NCBI GenBank assembly: GCA_034003955.1
Contig: JAVEXO010000007.1
Coordinates: forward strand, 1-64,000
DNA length: 64,000 nucleotides
Direction of reading: 5' to 3'
Origin: SZUA-370 sp034003955
GTDB taxonomy: Bacteria > Spirochaetota > Spirochaetia > Treponematales > UBA12059
The notes below the pieces were generated by a model that saw nothing but the letters and a program-made list of their open reading frames with translations, had not been told where the DNA came from and made no database searches. Position 1 is the first letter of the stretch. Each line of letters starts with the position of its first letter. Positions 34,183 to 43,320 of the stretch are shown piece after piece. The position numbers were made by a program, and so were the translations under genes.

Positions 34183-35406
34183 CTACATGCCCTTGAGGAG
34201 CTTGAGAGGATCGATGGCGACGCCGCGTTTGAATACGCCAAAATGGACATGAGGACCGGTACTGTAACCGGTAGATCCAAGGAGTCCTATCGATGAGCCT
34301 TGTGTAATCGATGTGCCTTGCTTGACGTTAATCTTGTTGAGGTGAGCGTACAGGGTTTGGTATCCCTCTGGATGTGTTAGAATTACAAAATTACCGAAGA
34401 CTGCGCTGTATCCGGTTTCAGCTACCTTCCCGTCCATTGCGGCCTTGATGGGTGTATTCTCTCGCCCTACTATATCGAGGCCATTGTGAAACTGTCTCAC
34501 TCCGGTGAATGGGCTCGCACGATAACCAAACGAAGAGCTTATAGGACCATTAATAGGCCAGATGACCAAGGTGCCCAGTGCTTTTTTGAGGTCATAGGAT
34601 GCGAGTCTGGCACCGGGAATAAAGAGGCTTTGCCCTGGAACTATAGTCTGGCTGCTCAGGTCGTTGGCATCAATTAAATCGAGGACAGAAACACCTTGGG
34701 CCGAGGCTATGCTTGAAAGATTCTCGCCCTTCCTGATGGTATAGGCTACACCATCGATGTTGGGTATCTTGAGGGTGGTGCCGGCTGTTATCCTACGTGC
34801 GTCTGACAGACGATTAACGCTGATGAGCGTATCGAGTCTGAGACCATATCGCCGTGCTATGGAATCGAGTGTGTCGTTCTTGACCACCTTGTAATTTGCC
34901 ACTGAAAGAGTCATGGGGAGATCAGGCATGCCCATTGATTCATCGAGGGCTACTGGTTCTGTCGATATGGAGTCTAGCAATATGGCTGCCGAAAGCCCGT
35001 CATGAGGAAGCATGAATGTTTCCAGCTTGGCCGGCCTCTCCATTCCGCTTGCAAAAGCCATGGCAAGCGACACCACGACGAGGCCAAGTATGCTTGAGAC
35101 AGGAATAAACTTTGCAGGAGTGGATAAGGATTCCAGGAACAGACAAAGACGTGTATGTACGCTTATGCGTTCCTTGTGTTTTGTAGCTTTGTCGGCGGCC
35201 ACCTGGCTCAAGCCTGGCGTATATGCATACTCGTTTCGTACGCGGGCCCTGACTTGCTGTCTCTCTATATGAGTGTTTTCTACGGGATGAACGAGGTTTC
35301 TATTGGGAATTATCCTGAGCGGCTTCCTACGTCGTACTATATACTGCTCTGCAATGACGTTCTGCATGTCCATATAGTAGACTATCGGCTCAATGTGCCG
35401 AGGCAT
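34183..35406 (-). CDS. Membrane-anchored LysM-LysM-M23 peptidase
   Basis: 407 residues. A 95-residue basic N-terminus precedes one membrane helix (about 98-118, VSSILGLVVVSLAMAFA). Two LysM modules follow (YKVVKNDTLDSIARRYGL and YTIRKGENLSSIASAQGV) and a C-terminal M23 domain with zinc ligands in FHNGLDIVGRE and STGPHVHFGVF. It should bind and cut peptidoglycan. The long cytoplasmic N-terminus is unusual. A TATTCT box ends nine bases before the ATG (possible leaderless start); ATG at codon 12 is an alternative. It diverges from lepB. Confidence 0.88.
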   Translation of the reverse strand: MPRHIEPIVYYMDMQNVIAEQYIVRRRKPLRIIPNRNLVHPVENTHIERQQVRARVRNEYAYTPGLSQVAADKATKHKERISVHTRLCLFLESLSTPAKFIPVSSILGLVVVSLAMAFASGMERPAKLETFMLPHDGLSAAILLDSISTEPVALDESMGMPDLPMTLSVANYKVVKNDTLDSIARRYGLRLDTLISVNRLSDARRITAGTTLKIPNIDGVAYTIRKGENLSSIASAQGVSVLDLIDANDLSSQTIVPGQSLFIPGARLASYDLKKALGTLVIWPINGPISSSFGYRASPFTGVRQFHNGLDIVGRENTPIKAAMDGKVAETGYSAVFGNFVILTHPEGYQTLYAHLNKINVKQGTSITQGSSIGLLGSTGYSTGPHVHFGVFKRGVAIDPLKLLKGM

Positions 35407-35446
35407 TTATAGGCTAGAATAAGCAATCTGGAGAGGACTATAGCGC

Positions 35447-36034
35447 ATGGCTACAGGTCGAGCCTTTAAGAGAAGCCTATCGATTTATAGAATCGTTACC
35501 ATTGCAGTGATCATGGCACTTGTCATCAAGCTGTTCGTGGCAGACTTGATACTGATACGTGGCGTTTCTATGAGCCCTACCATTAGATCGGGCACGGTGG
35601 CTATCGTCATACGTTGTGCCTACGGAATACGCCTGCCTTTCTGGGCTTGCTATCTTGGACGCTGGGACGAGCCACAGCCTGGAGATGTTGTTCTAGTCAC
35701 CCCGACACCAGGGAGTCCCAGACAGGCCGTCAAGCGGGTATTCGAATGCGGCCCCGCCTACATGAGGGCGGAGGCGGGTATACTGAGCGCCAGAGGAGGC
35801 AGCGTCATGATACGCCCCAATGCCTCGACACGAATGGCCGGCCAGCTCTATGTACCACCAGGAAGGGTCTTCGTGGTCGGTGACAATGAGGAGCAATCAT
35901 TCGATTCCAGAGACTATGGCCCCGTGCCTGTTGAGAAGATTGCGGGAAAGGTGTTACTCTTTAGAGACGCGGTAAATCGCTCTGTGAAAAAAACAGTATA
36001 CTCCAAGGACGCTGCGGACGATGTCGATCGATAG
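35447..36034 (+). CDS. lepB: Signal peptidase I
   Basis: 195 residues. N-terminal membrane helix (about 14-34) then S26 motifs: GVSMSPTI with the nucleophile Ser, QAVKRV with the general-base Lys, and VVGDNEEQSFDSRDYGPV. It removes signal peptides from exported preproteins. GGAGAGG precedes the ATG. It overlaps the PBP gene by 14 bp. Confidence 0.93.
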   Translation: MATGRAFKRSLSIYRIVTIAVIMALVIKLFVADLILIRGVSMSPTIRSGTVAIVIRCAYGIRLPFWACYLGRWDEPQPGDVVLVTPTPGSPRQAVKRVFECGPAYMRAEAGILSARGGSVMIRPNASTRMAGQLYVPPGRVFVVGDNEEQSFDSRDYGPVPVEKIAGKVLLFRDAVNRSVKKTVYSKDAADDVDR

Positions 36035-37904
36035 GCGTTTCATCCGGCACTACATACTACTCTGCGTACTCATCATCGCCGCGGGTTTTACGCTTGTCCG
36101 CTATGGGAGCCTCGCATTCTCCTCCCTGGACTCTCCCATATCGTCTTCACCATCAAGAGTCATCTCCATCCGTGGCCCAATTTACGACAGGGAAGGCAGA
36201 CTGCTGGCGGTCGATACAAATCTCTATGACATTTCAATATGGAAGCCATCCATATCCAAGGGTAGGGAGAAGGCCTTTGCCCAGGCGATAGCGGTCGCTA
36301 CTGGTATCGATGAGTCTGAACTGATGGCCAAGATGACCGAGGAAGGGGCTGATTTTACCTATCTGGCAAGACGCGTATCGGGGGACGTGGCCAAGGAGGT
36401 GGAGAAGGCCATATCCGAGACAAACATGAACGGCGTCAAGCTGGACAGGGTCTCAGGGAGGATCTATCCGGAGCGAGCCTTGGCTGCCCACCTTATAGGC
36501 TTCGTAGGCACAGAGAATTTTGGACTTTCAGGCGCAGAAGCCGCCTTTGATGCCGTGTTGGCGGCCGATGCATCCAGGGCCAGCGGTGGTTATGCCTATG
36601 GTGATTCTGTCTACCTGACTATAGACGCCGACCTGCAGTTCAGGCTGGAGAGCCTTGCTCGCGATGTGATGGTAAAGAATGATGCCGATGCCGTGGCCTT
36701 GGTGGCCATGGAGGCAAAGACGGGATCCATACTCTCCTATGTCTCCTTGCCCGATTACGATCCCAACGAGTTCTTGGCCGCGGATCAAGCTACCTGGGTG
36801 GATAGGGTCTCTATATACGCATACGAGCCAGGCTCCGTATTCAAGGTATACAGCATGGGAGCTCTCATGGCGCTTGGGGGCATAGATTCAAAATCCGTCT
36901 TCTATTGTGACGGCAGCTATGATCGAGACTTTCCTTCTGGTGATAGCATAGTCATAAAGTGCCTGGGTTCCCATGGCCTTGTAAACGTAACAAAGATTCT
37001 CGAGTACTCATGCAATGCGGGTGCCGCCTATGCCTCCGACACGGTCTCTCCCATGGATTTTTATGCAACCATACGCGAATTTGGCTTTGGAGAACGGGCT
37101 GGGGCAGACCTGGCAGGTGAGAGTCCGGGCCTCATAAGGAGGCCAGAGGATTGGTCTGCCCGTACAAAGCCAACCATAGCGATTGGGCAGGAACTACTCG
37201 TCACCGCATTACAGATGGCAACGGCAGGAACGGTTGTAGCCAATGGTGGCCTGCTTGTGCGCCCGAGGACCCTGTCGCGCATAGTCAATCCAGAAGGGGT
37301 GACTATAGAGAATCCCGAGCCTATCATCGTTCGCAGGGTGATGGAGGAGCATGAGGCGCTTTCCATACTAGGATCCATGGAAGCCGCTGTCCTGGCCACC
37401 GGAACAGGCCACAGGGCCCGCATAGATGATCTGCGTATGTCGGTTAAGACTGGCACGGCCCAGGTGATAGATCCTGCCACCAGGAGATACTCAGATACAG
37501 ATTTCATCGCCAGTACCATAGCGCTGTTTCCAAGCGAGGCGCCTGAATACATAGTGTACGCGGCAATATTCAATCCTAAAGGCTCCTCCACCTATGGCGG
37601 CCGTATAGCCGCCCCCTTCGTAAAGGATGTTGCAAACGTCATAGCAGACATCTACGGTGTTGCCAGATCAGGCTCTGCCGTGGCTTCCCATGGTGGACGC
37701 GTAGCCGTCTCTAGTCCCGACTCGGTGAGTCTAGGCTCGCTCATGCCTGATTTAAGGGGCAGCCCGAAGCGTTCCTTGACGGCACTTCTTGAAAGAAACG
37801 ATATAGTAGTCGAGATAGAAGGAGACGGCTGGGTAGTAGAACAGACGCCGGCTCCTGGGCAGCCCATCACTACAGGCATGACCATAGTCTTGAGGCTCGA
37901 GTGA
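36021..37904 (+). CDS. Class B penicillin-binding protein with one PASTA domain (FtsI/SpoVD type)
   Basis: 627 residues. Membrane helix at about 9-28, PBP dimerisation domain (VISIRGPIYDREGRLLAVD), then transpeptidase with SVFK (in YEPGSVFKVYS), SCN (EYSCNAGAA) and KTG (SVKTGTAQV). A single PASTA domain (about 573-627) ends the protein. It cross-links peptidoglycan, probably at division given the PASTA, although no other division genes adjoin. It overlaps lepB by 14 bp and the DUF115 gene by 4 bp. Confidence 0.9.
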   Translation: MSIDRRFIRHYILLCVLIIAAGFTLVRYGSLAFSSLDSPISSSPSRVISIRGPIYDREGRLLAVDTNLYDISIWKPSISKGREKAFAQAIAVATGIDESELMAKMTEEGADFTYLARRVSGDVAKEVEKAISETNMNGVKLDRVSGRIYPERALAAHLIGFVGTENFGLSGAEAAFDAVLAADASRASGGYAYGDSVYLTIDADLQFRLESLARDVMVKNDADAVALVAMEAKTGSILSYVSLPDYDPNEFLAADQATWVDRVSIYAYEPGSVFKVYSMGALMALGGIDSKSVFYCDGSYDRDFPSGDSIVIKCLGSHGLVNVTKILEYSCNAGAAYASDTVSPMDFYATIREFGFGERAGADLAGESPGLIRRPEDWSARTKPTIAIGQELLVTALQMATAGTVVANGGLLVRPRTLSRIVNPEGVTIENPEPIIVRRVMEEHEALSILGSMEAAVLATGTGHRARIDDLRMSVKTGTAQVIDPATRRYSDTDFIASTIALFPSEAPEYIVYAAIFNPKGSSTYGGRIAAPFVKDVANVIADIYGVARSGSAVASHGGRVAVSSPDSVSLGSLMPDLRGSPKRSLTALLERNDIVVEIEGDGWVVEQTPAPGQPITTGMTIVLRLE

Positions 37905-39712
37905 TAGAAACCTGTCCTTCGTGTTTCAAGGCAAATATTGCGGCTCTCAAGCCCAGATCGCCTCAGCTTGCAGACATGCTGGAATCTGCCGTGCCCTACC
38001 GGATGGATGTAGTGCTGGCCAGGAGCGGCAGCGTCAGTGCACGCGCCTGCGGAGCATGGCTGCATTCACGCTATGATCCTGAATCAGAGGCTCGACGGGT
38101 AGCCGATGAGGCCATGGCGACAGGAGCTGAACTGCTTCTCTTCATGGGTCTTGGTTTAGGGTATTCTGTCAGAGCCGCACTGAATGCAGGATCCAGGGTG
38201 GCCGTGGTTGAGTCTGATCCAGGATGGATGGCGGCTCTGCTCGGGATAGTCGACATGTCTGATCTGCTTGGAAATAGCGACTGTGCGATTATCCTCTGTC
38301 CACAGGGCAGGGGCCTCTTGGATTTCCTGTATAGAAGTTCGCCTCGTTCTGTGACTGTAGTGGAGAACGGAGCTACCATGGCGGCCTTTTCTGAGGCCTC
38401 ATCGTCGATGCGTTCTCAGATAGCAGAGTTTACAAAGAAAGATGATATAAACGCCGCGACGCTCAAGCGTTTTGGCAGATTGTGGGTGCGCAATCTTGCC
38501 AAGAATCTTAAGGTATCCGCCTCCTGCCCCGGTGTTTCAAGCGTATCAAGTCTGTTCAAGGGTATACCGGCCCTGGTTCTGGCCGCAGGGCCGTCTCTTG
38601 ATGATGTGCTCCCATCCTTGCCTCGGCTTGCCGAGAGGATGGTGCTAGTCTGTGTCGATACGGCTCTGAGGTCTGTGCTGAGAACGGGTGTGCAACCCGA
38701 TTTTGTTTTGGTAGTGGATCCTCAGTATTGGAATGCCAGTCACCTTGATCGTTGTCACGCTCCTCGGAGCGTGCTTGTGACAGAGGCTGCTGTCTGGCCT
38801 TCTGTATTACGATTCTCGTCTAGTAGAATCATCCAGTGCTCATCTATGTACCCTCTCGGTCGCTATGTAGAGGATCGTCTTGGCACAGCCAAGGGCTCCC
38901 TTGGCGCCGGAGGATCGGTGGCTACGAGTGCCTGGGACCTGGCCCGCGTCATGGGCTGCACGCCTATCTACATGGCCGGCCTCGATCTATCCTTCCCTGA
39001 AGCTAGAACTCATGCCCGTGCCAGCCTGTTTGAGCAGCGTGCCTTGGCACAAGGTACTCGCTTGGCACCAGCCTCGAATGAGGCCTTCAAGGCAATGCGA
39101 TGTGGTCGTCCTCTCAGGCTTAGCTCTCATGATGGCTCGGAGCTATGGAGCGATGCACGCCTGAGTCTCTATTCCAGCTGGTTCGAGAGGCAGGCTACTG
39201 CCTACCCCGAGACAAGTTTTACGCTGTCTGAAAAAGGACTGGTGATTCCAGGCATGCCTCTCGCAACGCTGTCATCCTTGTTGTCCCTGGAACCTGTACG
39301 CAGCGAAATATCCTCCAGGCTCGATGCATGGCATGGCGAGATGGATAAGGATGTTCCTGATATAGATGAGCGCCTGGCACACATCATCGAGTCACTGCTC
39401 TCCGAGCTTGCTACCATAGCCAGCAAGGCCGATAGAGCCGTTTTTCTTGCAGAATCTTGTGGCATGCAAGAGCCCGAGGCCATAGGGGCGGTTCTCGAGG
39501 AGCTTGCTTTCATAGACGAAGCGCTTATTGCAAGTGAAGCCAGGGATGTTGTTGGTTTTCTGTTATCGTCGACCGCAGAAGCCATAGGCGGCAGGGCCAG
39601 ATCACTCGGAGACAGCCTTGAACACACGGCAAGGCTCTACGCTGTCATCGCACAGAGTGCGCGATGGCATGAGACATGCCTAAGAGAGTATTCGAGGATG
39701 AACGGTAAATAA
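37901..39712 (+). CDS. DUF115 / motility-associated-factor-like protein
   Basis: 603 residues, GTG start overlapping the PBP stop. The central part carries the DUF115 (MptE-like, MAF_flag10) pattern: GIPALVLAAGPSLDDVLPSL, VCVDTALRSVLRTGVQPDFV, VVDPQYWN, and GGSVATSAWDLARVMGCTPI with MAGLDLSF. In campylobacters and other flagellates such proteins take part in flagellin glycosylation with nonulosonic acids; the pterin kinase annotation belongs to archaeal relatives. No sugar synthesis genes adjoin. Function here is inference. Confidence 0.8.
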   Translation: MIETCPSCFKANIAALKPRSPQLADMLESAVPYRMDVVLARSGSVSARACGAWLHSRYDPESEARRVADEAMATGAELLLFMGLGLGYSVRAALNAGSRVAVVESDPGWMAALLGIVDMSDLLGNSDCAIILCPQGRGLLDFLYRSSPRSVTVVENGATMAAFSEASSSMRSQIAEFTKKDDINAATLKRFGRLWVRNLAKNLKVSASCPGVSSVSSLFKGIPALVLAAGPSLDDVLPSLPRLAERMVLVCVDTALRSVLRTGVQPDFVLVVDPQYWNASHLDRCHAPRSVLVTEAAVWPSVLRFSSSRIIQCSSMYPLGRYVEDRLGTAKGSLGAGGSVATSAWDLARVMGCTPIYMAGLDLSFPEARTHARASLFEQRALAQGTRLAPASNEAFKAMRCGRPLRLSSHDGSELWSDARLSLYSSWFERQATAYPETSFTLSEKGLVIPGMPLATLSSLLSLEPVRSEISSRLDAWHGEMDKDVPDIDERLAHIIESLLSELATIASKADRAVFLAESCGMQEPEAIGAVLEELAFIDEALIASEARDVVGFLLSSTAEAIGGRARSLGDSLEHTARLYAVIAQSARWHETCLREYSRMNGK

Positions 39713-39770
39713 GGCTAATAATCCACATCGATGATTCCGATACTTGTAGCAGGCAATAAGGCCTGATCAA

Positions 39771-39813
39771 GAACGGTATGCGTCGACGTCCAGGCATACC
39801 GTTCTTTTTTTAT
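39771..39813 (+). terminator. Strong rho-independent terminator
   Basis: GAACGGTATGC (39771-39781) pairs perfectly with GCATACCGTTC (39794-39804), followed by TTTTTTTATT. It ends the lepB-PBP-DUF115 operon and, read the other way, lies just past the converging FMN-binding-like gene. Confidence 0.92.
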
Positions 39814-39828
39814 TACAGGGGGGGGTGT

Positions 39829-40641
39829 TTACTTGGCGGCCTTGAGAGCTGCAGTCGTTACCGCTATGAAATCATCGATGGTTACAGAAACGCCTGAGAT
39901 GGCATCGGTTTTTCCATCGGCTCTCACGGCTATCTTGGCCGGATCCTGTGTCTGGATGAGGCTTGCCTCTACGCGGGGAGCCTGCATGTTCCATTCACCT
40001 TGCTTGGCGTTCATCTTGTACGTGCCCTTGATGGCCCGTATGAACTTGCTGTCTCCGCCGGCCTTATTGATAGCGTTCCATTTGACGCTCACGATGCGAC
40101 CATTGGCGATGGCAATAAGGGCTGTTGCCATAAACCCGTTCTTGTCGAATCCTGGGGCCTTGGCATAGAACCAGCCGTCCTTGGAATAGGATCCCTTGGC
40201 TATGGGGGCTGAGGCAAGCGCTGCTTTTACGAGGTCAAAAAAGCCCTTTACATGGAGCGATGCGCCCGAAATGGCATCGGTCGTGCCGTCTGCCTTTATC
40301 TTTGAGAAGCCCACATCCTGTGTGTCTACGAGGTATTTCTCTACGGCGAAGGCCTGCTGGTGCCATTCCTTACCAATCTTGGAGGCCTTGATCATGCCGT
40401 AGCTACCGGATGAAGACACCGTCTTCTTATCTTCCAGGTTCATGGTGTTTATCCCGTTCCAATTGGCGTAGACAATCTTTCCGCCCTTAACCTGCAAGAC
40501 AACCTGGTCCTTCCAGCCGCTGGACTGGAAACTGTTTTCTTCGGCAAAGTAGAAGCCATCTTTGGCCTTTACCTGGGCGCCGGCAGAAAGTGTTGCTACA
40601 AGTGATACAAACGCCATGAGTATAACAATACTCTTCTTCAT
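39829..40641 (-). CDS. Secreted protein with two FMN-binding-like repeats
   Basis: 270 residues. Signal peptide 1-23 (cleavage after SAGA). Two similar halves follow (about 27-140 and 148-270), each with a strand pair VVLQVKGGKIVYANWNGIN / TALIAIANGRIVSVKWNAIN, and a motif TDAISGASLHV / TDAISGVSVTI. This resembles FMN_bind domains, whose SGAT motif is flavinylated by ApbE; here Thr is replaced by Ser in both. It may be a periplasmic flavoprotein or pheromone-like lipid-free relative. No Rnf or ApbE gene is nearby. Confidence 0.65.
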   Translation of the reverse strand: MKKSIVILMAFVSLVATLSAGAQVKAKDGFYFAEENSFQSSGWKDQVVLQVKGGKIVYANWNGINTMNLEDKKTVSSSGSYGMIKASKIGKEWHQQAFAVEKYLVDTQDVGFSKIKADGTTDAISGASLHVKGFFDLVKAALASAPIAKGSYSKDGWFYAKAPGFDKNGFMATALIAIANGRIVSVKWNAINKAGGDSKFIRAIKGTYKMNAKQGEWNMQAPRVEASLIQTQDPAKIAVRADGKTDAISGVSVTIDDFIAVTTAALKAAK

Positions 40642-40667
40642 TTATCCTCCAATACTGAGTCGTTGAC

Positions 40668-40720
40668 ACCAGTTATGTATAATAATAGCGCAATATGCGT
40701 ATATAGTAAAGTAGGAATTG
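40668..40720 (-). promoter_or_regulatory. Promoter of the FMN-binding-like gene
   Basis: On the minus strand TTTACT, a 17-base spacer (ATATACGCATATTGCGC) and TATTAT precede the gene by about 45 bp; GGAGG lies before the ATG. The two boxes match sigma-70 moderately well. Confidence 0.45.
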
Positions 40721-40769
40721 ATGGATGAGAGTTTTTATAGTCATTTTTTATAAAAAAAGATGCAGGCTT

Positions 40770-41075
40770 TTACACTATGATAACGCTGTTTTCGGCATCC
40801 CTGAATGGGCTCTGAGCATATTTATCTGCATGCCAGTCATTGTCCCAGTGTTCATCGTCTATGAGGTAGCGAAAATGGAATTCTTTTCCTGCGGCCAGCT
40901 TTACCTTGGCCTCAAAGGTTCCTTCAGGTGTTTTCTTCATAGGAGTAGCTGTTCTGCTCCAGTTGTTAAAATCACCCGATACAAAAGCCGTATGAACACC
41001 CCTTGCCTGGTCAGCCTGCATTATAAAGGTCACGGTGCAGGAGGAATTATCACGGGAATAGCTTTTCTTTAACAT
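40770..41075 (-). CDS. Stand-alone CBM48 / glycogen-binding-like domain protein
   Basis: 101 residues from the ATG at 41073-41075, with AAGGAGG ten bases upstream; a TTG three codons earlier is too close to that site. The sequence matches the early-set/AMPK glycogen-binding fold: VTFIMQADQARGVHTAFVSG, GDFNNWSRTATPMKK, and FHFRYLIDDEHWDNDWHADK. It has no catalytic domain and no signal peptide, so it may bind intracellular glucan. The GH57 enzyme elsewhere in the window would make such glucan. Confidence 0.85.
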   Translation of the reverse strand: MLKKSYSRDNSSCTVTFIMQADQARGVHTAFVSGDFNNWSRTATPMKKTPEGTFEAKVKLAAGKEFHFRYLIDDEHWDNDWHADKYAQSPFRDAENSVIIV

Positions 41076-41256
41076 GATTATCAAACCTCCTTAATATGGC
41101 CCTCGAACAGTATAAGTATAGGTTTGATCTCCATGCAATGCAATGCAATGCGATGACAAAACGATAACGGCTTGACAAGTCTCGCTTTGGACGCCTATAC
41201 CGGGTAAGAAGCACCGTCATGTCTAGACGGTATCGATTATTTCATTGGGGGATTAC

Positions 41257-42558
41257 ATGAATGCCTTAGCCGAAGAACTGAATCGTTCGCTTGATTCACT
41301 GTGTGCCGGTCGATTGTTATCAAAAATAGGGAAACGTATGTACTTTCCCAAGGGGATTTTGTCTCAGAGTGCTGAAGCTGGTGAACGCGCAAAACGATAC
41401 AATGCTACCATTGGCATGGCCTTTACCAACAAGGAGCCTATGGCTCTCGATGCCGTGCTCTGTCAGTTGCCGGGGCTGTCGCGACGAGAAGCCGTGGCGT
41501 ATGCCTCTACCGCCGGGGTTCCAGCCACGAGAGAGGCCTGGCGCAAGGAGATGCTCAAGAAGAATCCTTCGTTGGCCGGGGCCAAATTCTCCCTGCCTGT
41601 CGTCGTACCGGGCTTGACTGCCGGCATTTCCTACCTGGCGGACATGTTTGTTGATGAGGGCGATTCTGTCATCGTTTCTGATATGTTCTGGCCCAATTAT
41701 CGCCTGATAATGGAAGAAAGAAAGGCCGCACACCTAGCCTCATATCATTTCTTCAATGCCAACGGCGGCTTCGATGTGGCTGGCCTCGAGAAGGCTACGA
41801 TGGAGGCTTCTGCTACCAGCCGCAAGGCTGTCGTCATTCTCAATTATCCCAATAACCCAACGGGTTATACGCCCTCGATAGCGGAGGCTGATGCCATACA
41901 GGCTGCCCTCGTCAGGGTAGCCGAAACGGGTGTAGACATACTGGTCATATCAGACGATGCGTATTTTGGCCTCCAGTACGAGCCTCAGAATCTAAGAGAG
42001 TCAATCTTTGTCAGGTTTGCCACGGCTCATCCCCGTATCCTGGCCGCCAAGGTGGACGGGCAGACAAAGGAAGACTATGTCTGGGGTTTCCGTGGTGGGT
42101 TCGTGACCTTTGCAAACCCAAGCCTCGATGACAAGGCCTATGATGCCCTCGTCAAGAAGCTGATGGGAGTCGTCCGTTCCAGCGTTTCCAACTCCACGGC
42201 TCCGACTCAGCACATACTAGCCAAGGCCATGGGCGATCCCCGTTATGACAGGCAGAAGAAGGAATTCAGCGCCATACTCGAGAGCCGCTATCACAAGGTC
42301 AAGGCCTTCCTTGCCGCTCACCCGGCTCCCAAGGGCTTCAAGGCCTTGTCCTTTAATTCCGGGTATTTCATGTGCTTCGAGTGTGAAGGCTTTTCTGCCG
42401 AGGCGCTCAGGCTTAGCCTGCTAAACGATAAGGGCATAGGAGTCATTTCAATACAGGACAAATGGCTGCGTGTCGCCTTCTCCAGCGTCGACGAGGCCGA
42501 TCTGGACGACCTGTACTCGGAGATATTTGCCTCTGCCGAGGCTATGAGCCGAGCTTGA
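41257..42558 (+). CDS. PLP-dependent class I/II aminotransferase
   Basis: 433 residues from the ATG at 41257 (GGGGGA four bases upstream). Fold type I features: VVPGLTAGISYLADMFVDEG, VVILNYPNNPTGYTPS, LVISDDAYFGLQYEP and a lysine in KVDGQTKEDYVWGFRGGFV. The specific substrate is not evident; the sequence differs from textbook AspC. It overlaps the start of rlpA. Confidence 0.85.
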   Translation: MNALAEELNRSLDSLCAGRLLSKIGKRMYFPKGILSQSAEAGERAKRYNATIGMAFTNKEPMALDAVLCQLPGLSRREAVAYASTAGVPATREAWRKEMLKKNPSLAGAKFSLPVVVPGLTAGISYLADMFVDEGDSVIVSDMFWPNYRLIMEERKAAHLASYHFFNANGGFDVAGLEKATMEASATSRKAVVILNYPNNPTGYTPSIAEADAIQAALVRVAETGVDILVISDDAYFGLQYEPQNLRESIFVRFATAHPRILAAKVDGQTKEDYVWGFRGGFVTFANPSLDDKAYDALVKKLMGVVRSSVSNSTAPTQHILAKAMGDPRYDRQKKEFSAILESRYHKVKAFLAAHPAPKGFKALSFNSGYFMCFECEGFSAEALRLSLLNDKGIGVISIQDKWLRVAFSSVDEADLDDLYSEIFASAEAMSRA

Positions 42559-43259
42559 GCATCGTGACCACCGCCCTGTGGCGCTTGCTGGCCGTGGCCT
42601 TTCTGGTCACGGCCGCAGGCATGCCTTTGCCTGCGCAAGCCGCCCCGGCTGCAGGCGCCAGGGCGTTTGCGTCTGAGACCGGCGTGGCGAGCTGGTATGG
42701 GGAGCCATTCCATGGTCGAAAAACGGCCAATGGAGAGACCTATGACATGCTTGCCATGACGGCAGCCCACAAGACCCTCCCCTTCGGAACACTCGTTCTA
42801 GTGACTAATCTGTCCAATGGTAGCCAAGTGGTGGTTCGAATAAACGACAGAGGACCCTTCATAGCAGGCAGAATAATAGATGTTTCCAAGGCTGCGGCCG
42901 TGATGCTAGGGCTCGATAGAAGCGGCACCGCAAGGGTGGAAATCCGCCCGGCGCCTGGTGGAGCCGAGGCTTCTGCGGGGGCAGAGGCTTCTAAGGGAGC
43001 CAAACCCGGTCTTAAGCCGGTATTTCCCGACTCTCCTACGACCCGCGCCGCCTTCAGTCTGCAGCTGGGTTCGTATAGGGATGCCTCCAATGCCAAGGCT
43101 CAGCTAGAGCGCCTCTCGGCGATGGGCCTCAAGGCCGTCATAGAGCGCTCAGGCTCGTACCATCGTGTCATTCTCTATGTGGCAGCCGATGAGAAGGCTA
43201 GGGTAGAGGCTAGCCTAAGGGCGGCGGGATACAAGGACTGGCTCGTAAGGGTGCTCTAG
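42555..43259 (+). CDS. rlpA: RlpA-like septal protein with SPOR domain
   Basis: 234 residues using TTG at 42555, which overlaps the preceding stop (TTGA); GTG at 42564 is an alternative. A signal peptide (to about AQA/AP) precedes the double-psi beta-barrel RlpA domain (GVASWYGEPFHGRKTANGE, NLSNGSQVVVRINDRGPF, IIDVSKAAAVMLGL), then an Ala/Gly linker and a SPOR domain (AFSLQLGSYRDASNAKAQLE). RlpA binds denuded glycan at the septum and in some species is a lytic transglycosylase. No lipobox Cys is seen. Confidence 0.9.
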   Translation: MSIVTTALWRLLAVAFLVTAAGMPLPAQAAPAAGARAFASETGVASWYGEPFHGRKTANGETYDMLAMTAAHKTLPFGTLVLVTNLSNGSQVVVRINDRGPFIAGRIIDVSKAAAVMLGLDRSGTARVEIRPAPGGAEASAGAEASKGAKPGLKPVFPDSPTTRAAFSLQLGSYRDASNAKAQLERLSAMGLKAVIERSGSYHRVILYVAADEKARVEASLRAAGYKDWLVRVL

Positions 43260-43266
43260 TCAAGGG

Positions 43267-43299
43267 TTAAAAAAACGGAGACGCTGGAAGCGTCTCCGT
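43267..43299 (-). terminator. Rho-independent terminator of the decarboxylase gene
   Basis: ACGGAGACGCT (43275-43285) and AGCGTCTCCGT (43289-43299) form a perfect 11-pair stem with a three-base loop; on the minus strand it is followed by seven T. It terminates the decarboxylase gene; rlpA converges on it from the other side. Confidence 0.92.
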
Positions 43300-43320
43300 A
43301 TGGAATCTAAAGCGACTAAA

